From: Burkholderia cepacia ATCC 25416
GTDB taxonomy: Bacteria; Pseudomonadota; Gammaproteobacteria; Burkholderiales; Burkholderiaceae
Assembly (NCBI RefSeq): GCF_001411495.1
Contig: NZ_CP012981.1
Span: 3,100,001 to 3,164,000 of the forward strand
Reading direction: 5' to 3'
Length of the DNA stretch: 64,000 bases
The notes under the pieces were generated by a model. That model was not told where the DNA came from, did not search any database, and saw only the letters and a program-made list of their open reading frames with translations. The position numbers and the translations under genes were made by a program. Each line of letters starts with the position of its first letter. The first letter of the stretch is position 1. Of this stretch, positions 63,741 through 64,000 are shown piece by piece.

Positions 63741-64000
63741 TTACGCTTGCGCCGATGCGCTCGCGAGTGCTTCGAAGCTCACTTCCTTGTCCGTCACCTT
63801 CGCCTTGCCCAGCACGAAATCGACGACGTTGCTTTCAACGACGAACGCTTCCATCTCGGCGAGGCGCTGCTGGTTCGAATAATACCAGCGGACCACTTCC
63901 TTCGGGTCTTCGTAGCTCTTCGCGAACTCGTCGACTTCCGCGCGGATCTGTTCCGGCTTCGCTTCGAGGCCGTTCGACTTCACCAGCTCGGCCAGCACGA
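63741..64000 (-). CDS. tig: Trigger factor, C-terminal part (5' end outside window)
   Basis: Ribosome-associated chaperone. Only the last 86 or so residues are inside the window. They form the end of the helical C-terminal chaperone domain, with the family motif [48 protein letters not shown]. The ribosome-binding and PPIase domains are outside. Identification rests on this motif and the adjacency to clpP-clpX-lon, the usual order. Confidence 0.93.
   Translation of the reverse strand, partial: VLAELVKSNGLEAKPEQIRAEVDEFAKSYEDPKEVVRWYYSNQQRLAEMEAFVVESNVVDFVLGKAKVTDKEVSFEALASASAQA

Overview
The window is high-GC beta-proteobacterial chromosome, most likely a Burkholderia of the cepacia complex. 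This is inferred from the very GC-rich third codon positions, the rpsF-priB-rpsR-rplI-dnaB order, the size and sequence of PurL, Pgi and ClpX, and the mix of core genes with redundant catabolic genes. I recognise 57 protein genes, two of them cut by the window ends (a Pit phosphate transporter on the left, trigger factor on the right), and two tRNA genes. I see no CRISPR array, IS element, prophage, integrase or rRNA.

Layout. 1-2.9 kb: Pit transporter with its DUF47 partner, then dnaB. 3.0-4.6 kb: ribosomal operon rpsF-priB-rpsR-rplI with a clear promoter and a leader hairpin resembling the S6:S18 autoregulatory element. 4.7-6.3 kb: ECF sigma factor overlapping its membrane anti-sigma factor. 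6.4-11.1 kb: LysR regulator divergent from a glyoxylate operon (gcl-hyi-glxR). 11.1-15.4 kb: Kbp-like BON/LysM protein with a hairpin-rich leader, asparaginase, PsiF repeat protein, a small membrane protein and a YSC84-type lipoprotein. 15.4-24.0 kb: a run of nine minus-strand genes, transcribed mltG-tmk-holB-tatD-ankyrin-Rap1a-mscS-ATPase-glycosyltransferase. 24.0-28.4 kb: ygfZ, an NRDE protein, an acetyltransferase, an HSL-type esterase, a PaaI thioesterase and a Dabb protein. 28.4-33.0 kb: AT-richer intergenic region with a strong promoter, a large glycosidase-like lipoprotein and a membrane GGDEF protein. 33.2-39.1 kb: fatty-acid degradation genes (thiolase, FadB, acyl-CoA synthetase) with a nicotinamidase between two of them. 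39.2-43.1 kb: selO-msrB-yciB-bolA-ppiC. 43.2-54.3 kb: acetyltransferase, purL, FAD oxidoreductase, nnr, pgi, an orphan ABC ATPase and tesA. 54.3-64.0 kb: ppiD, a lower-GC DUF1254 gene, tRNA-Asp and tRNA-Val, lon, clpX, clpP, tig.

Most of the window is ordinary core genome. The parts most worth a second look are regulatory or contextual. They are the mutually exclusive hairpins and terminator in the kbp leader, with a possible antisense small RNA beside it; the rpsF leader; a dyad enclosing a -10-like hexamer upstream of DUF47-pit; the overlapping divergent start codons of ybbA and tesA; the DUF1254 gene between ppiD and the tRNAs with an unusually long perfect palindrome; the orphan Rap1a-type immunity protein beside an ankyrin protein; and the mscS-ATPase pair. 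I did not find a multi-gene system that I could defend as wholly new.
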